Shown piece by piece: positions 5,700-6,034 of a DNA stretch of 6,034 nt. The position numbers and the translations under genes were made by a program. The notes below the pieces were generated by a model, which saw nothing but the letters and a program-made list of their open reading frames with translations, was not told where the DNA came from and did not search any database. The DNA is from Chloroflexota bacterium (GTDB taxonomy: Bacteria > Chloroflexota > FW602-bin22 > JAMCYS01), in the NCBI GenBank assembly GCA_021847625.1, contig JAJZQK010000243.1, forward strand, positions 1 through 6,034, read 5' to 3'. How positions within the stretch are numbered: the stretch's first letter is position 1; every line of letters begins with the position of its first letter.

Positions 5700-6034
5700 T
5701 TAGTCGGCGTAAGCCTGCATCTCCAATACACTCGGCCCGCCCTCGGCGACCGTGGCCAGGTAGTCCTCCAGAATCTGCACCGTGCGCTCATGGTGGGCCA
5801 TCATCGCTTTCTCGGCGCCCTCGCCATCGCGAGCGGCCATCGCCGCGAGAATCCGGGCGTGCTCCTCGAGCGATAAGCGCAGGTTATCCTGCTCGATTTC
5901 CGGAGGCACGCGCAAACGATCTCTATCCCTATATAAGAACCGCAAAACGGAGAATATCAGCTTACTGCCCGAGTACTCGGCAATCTTGAGGTGGAAGAGC
6001 CTGTTCAGCTCCATCGGGTGTTCGCCCGCCGCCA
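5700..6034 (-). CDS. GntR-family transcription regulator, FCD (FadR C-terminal) domain, N-terminus cut by window edge
   Basis: The last 110 residues and TAA stop of a regulator are visible; the frame stays open through the right edge, so the ATG at 6014 is an internal methionine and not a start. The segment is all-helical and fits the ligand-binding FCD domain: NRLFHLKIAEYSGSKLIF, then an RDRDRLR stretch, LEEHARILAAMAARDGEGAEKAM, and AHHERTVQILEDYL. In FCD proteins a metal site is made by one Asp and three His. The His positions are present (FH at 5991-5993, EEH and AHH), while the Asp position four residues before the first His is Asn. The DNA-binding winged helix would lie outside the window. 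Since it precedes the transporter genes on the same strand, local control of the cluster is the simplest inference. Confidence 0.88.
   Translation of the reverse strand, partial: AAGEHPMELNRLFHLKIAEYSGSKLIFSVLRFLYRDRDRLRVPPEIEQDNLRLSLEEHARILAAMAARDGEGAEKAMMAHHERTVQILEDYLATVAEGGPSVLEMQAYAD

Noticed and set aside
5700..6014. A complete small 104-residue protein starting at the ATG at 6014
   Set aside because: The frame continues open to the right edge, no ribosome site precedes the ATG, and the sequence starts in the middle of an FCD domain; it is the tail of a larger regulator.

Overview
The window is a GC-rich stretch (roughly 60% or more by eye) in which every real gene is on the minus strand. 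Read in the direction of transcription, from the right end to the left, the order is: the C-terminal half of an FCD-domain GntR transcription regulator (cut by the right edge), a DppB/OppB-type ABC permease, a DppC/OppC-type ABC permease, a family-5 (DppA/OppA-like) solute-binding lipoprotein, and an alkaline-phosphatase-superfamily phosphodiesterase/phosphatase (cut by the left edge before its stop). The gaps are 72, 16, 90 and 85 bases. None holds a hairpin followed by a T-run on the minus strand, so the five genes could form one operon. There is no gene-free stretch longer than 90 bases. I see no RNA gene, mobile element or CRISPR array.

The organism is a bacterium. The binding protein has a twin-arginine signal ending in a lipobox, followed by an Ala/Pro/Thr/Gln linker of 8-residue repeats. 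I associate that arrangement with Chloroflexota lipoproteins. The GC-rich codon use and strong AGGAGG-type ribosome binding sites fit but do not prove this, so the phylum is a moderate-confidence inference.

Working model: the lipoprotein captures a peptide-like or other small organic ligand outside the membrane, and the two permeases form the channel. No ATPase subunit is encoded in the window, so it must lie beyond the edges or be shared from another locus. The FCD regulator probably senses the substrate or a metabolite and controls the cluster. The terminal enzyme keeps the full metal-binding set of the nucleotide pyrophosphatase/phosphodiesterase group but has no visible signal peptide, so it probably acts in the cytoplasm, perhaps on a phosphoester brought in by the transporter. 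That link rests on gene order only.

The window looks like a mostly conventional uptake operon and not a clearly new system. The points most worth a second look are the coupling of a cytoplasmic phosphodiesterase to the importer, the predicted inserted beta-rich region in that enzyme, an AT-rich palindrome inside the binding-protein gene, and the hairpin between the binding-protein and phosphodiesterase genes.
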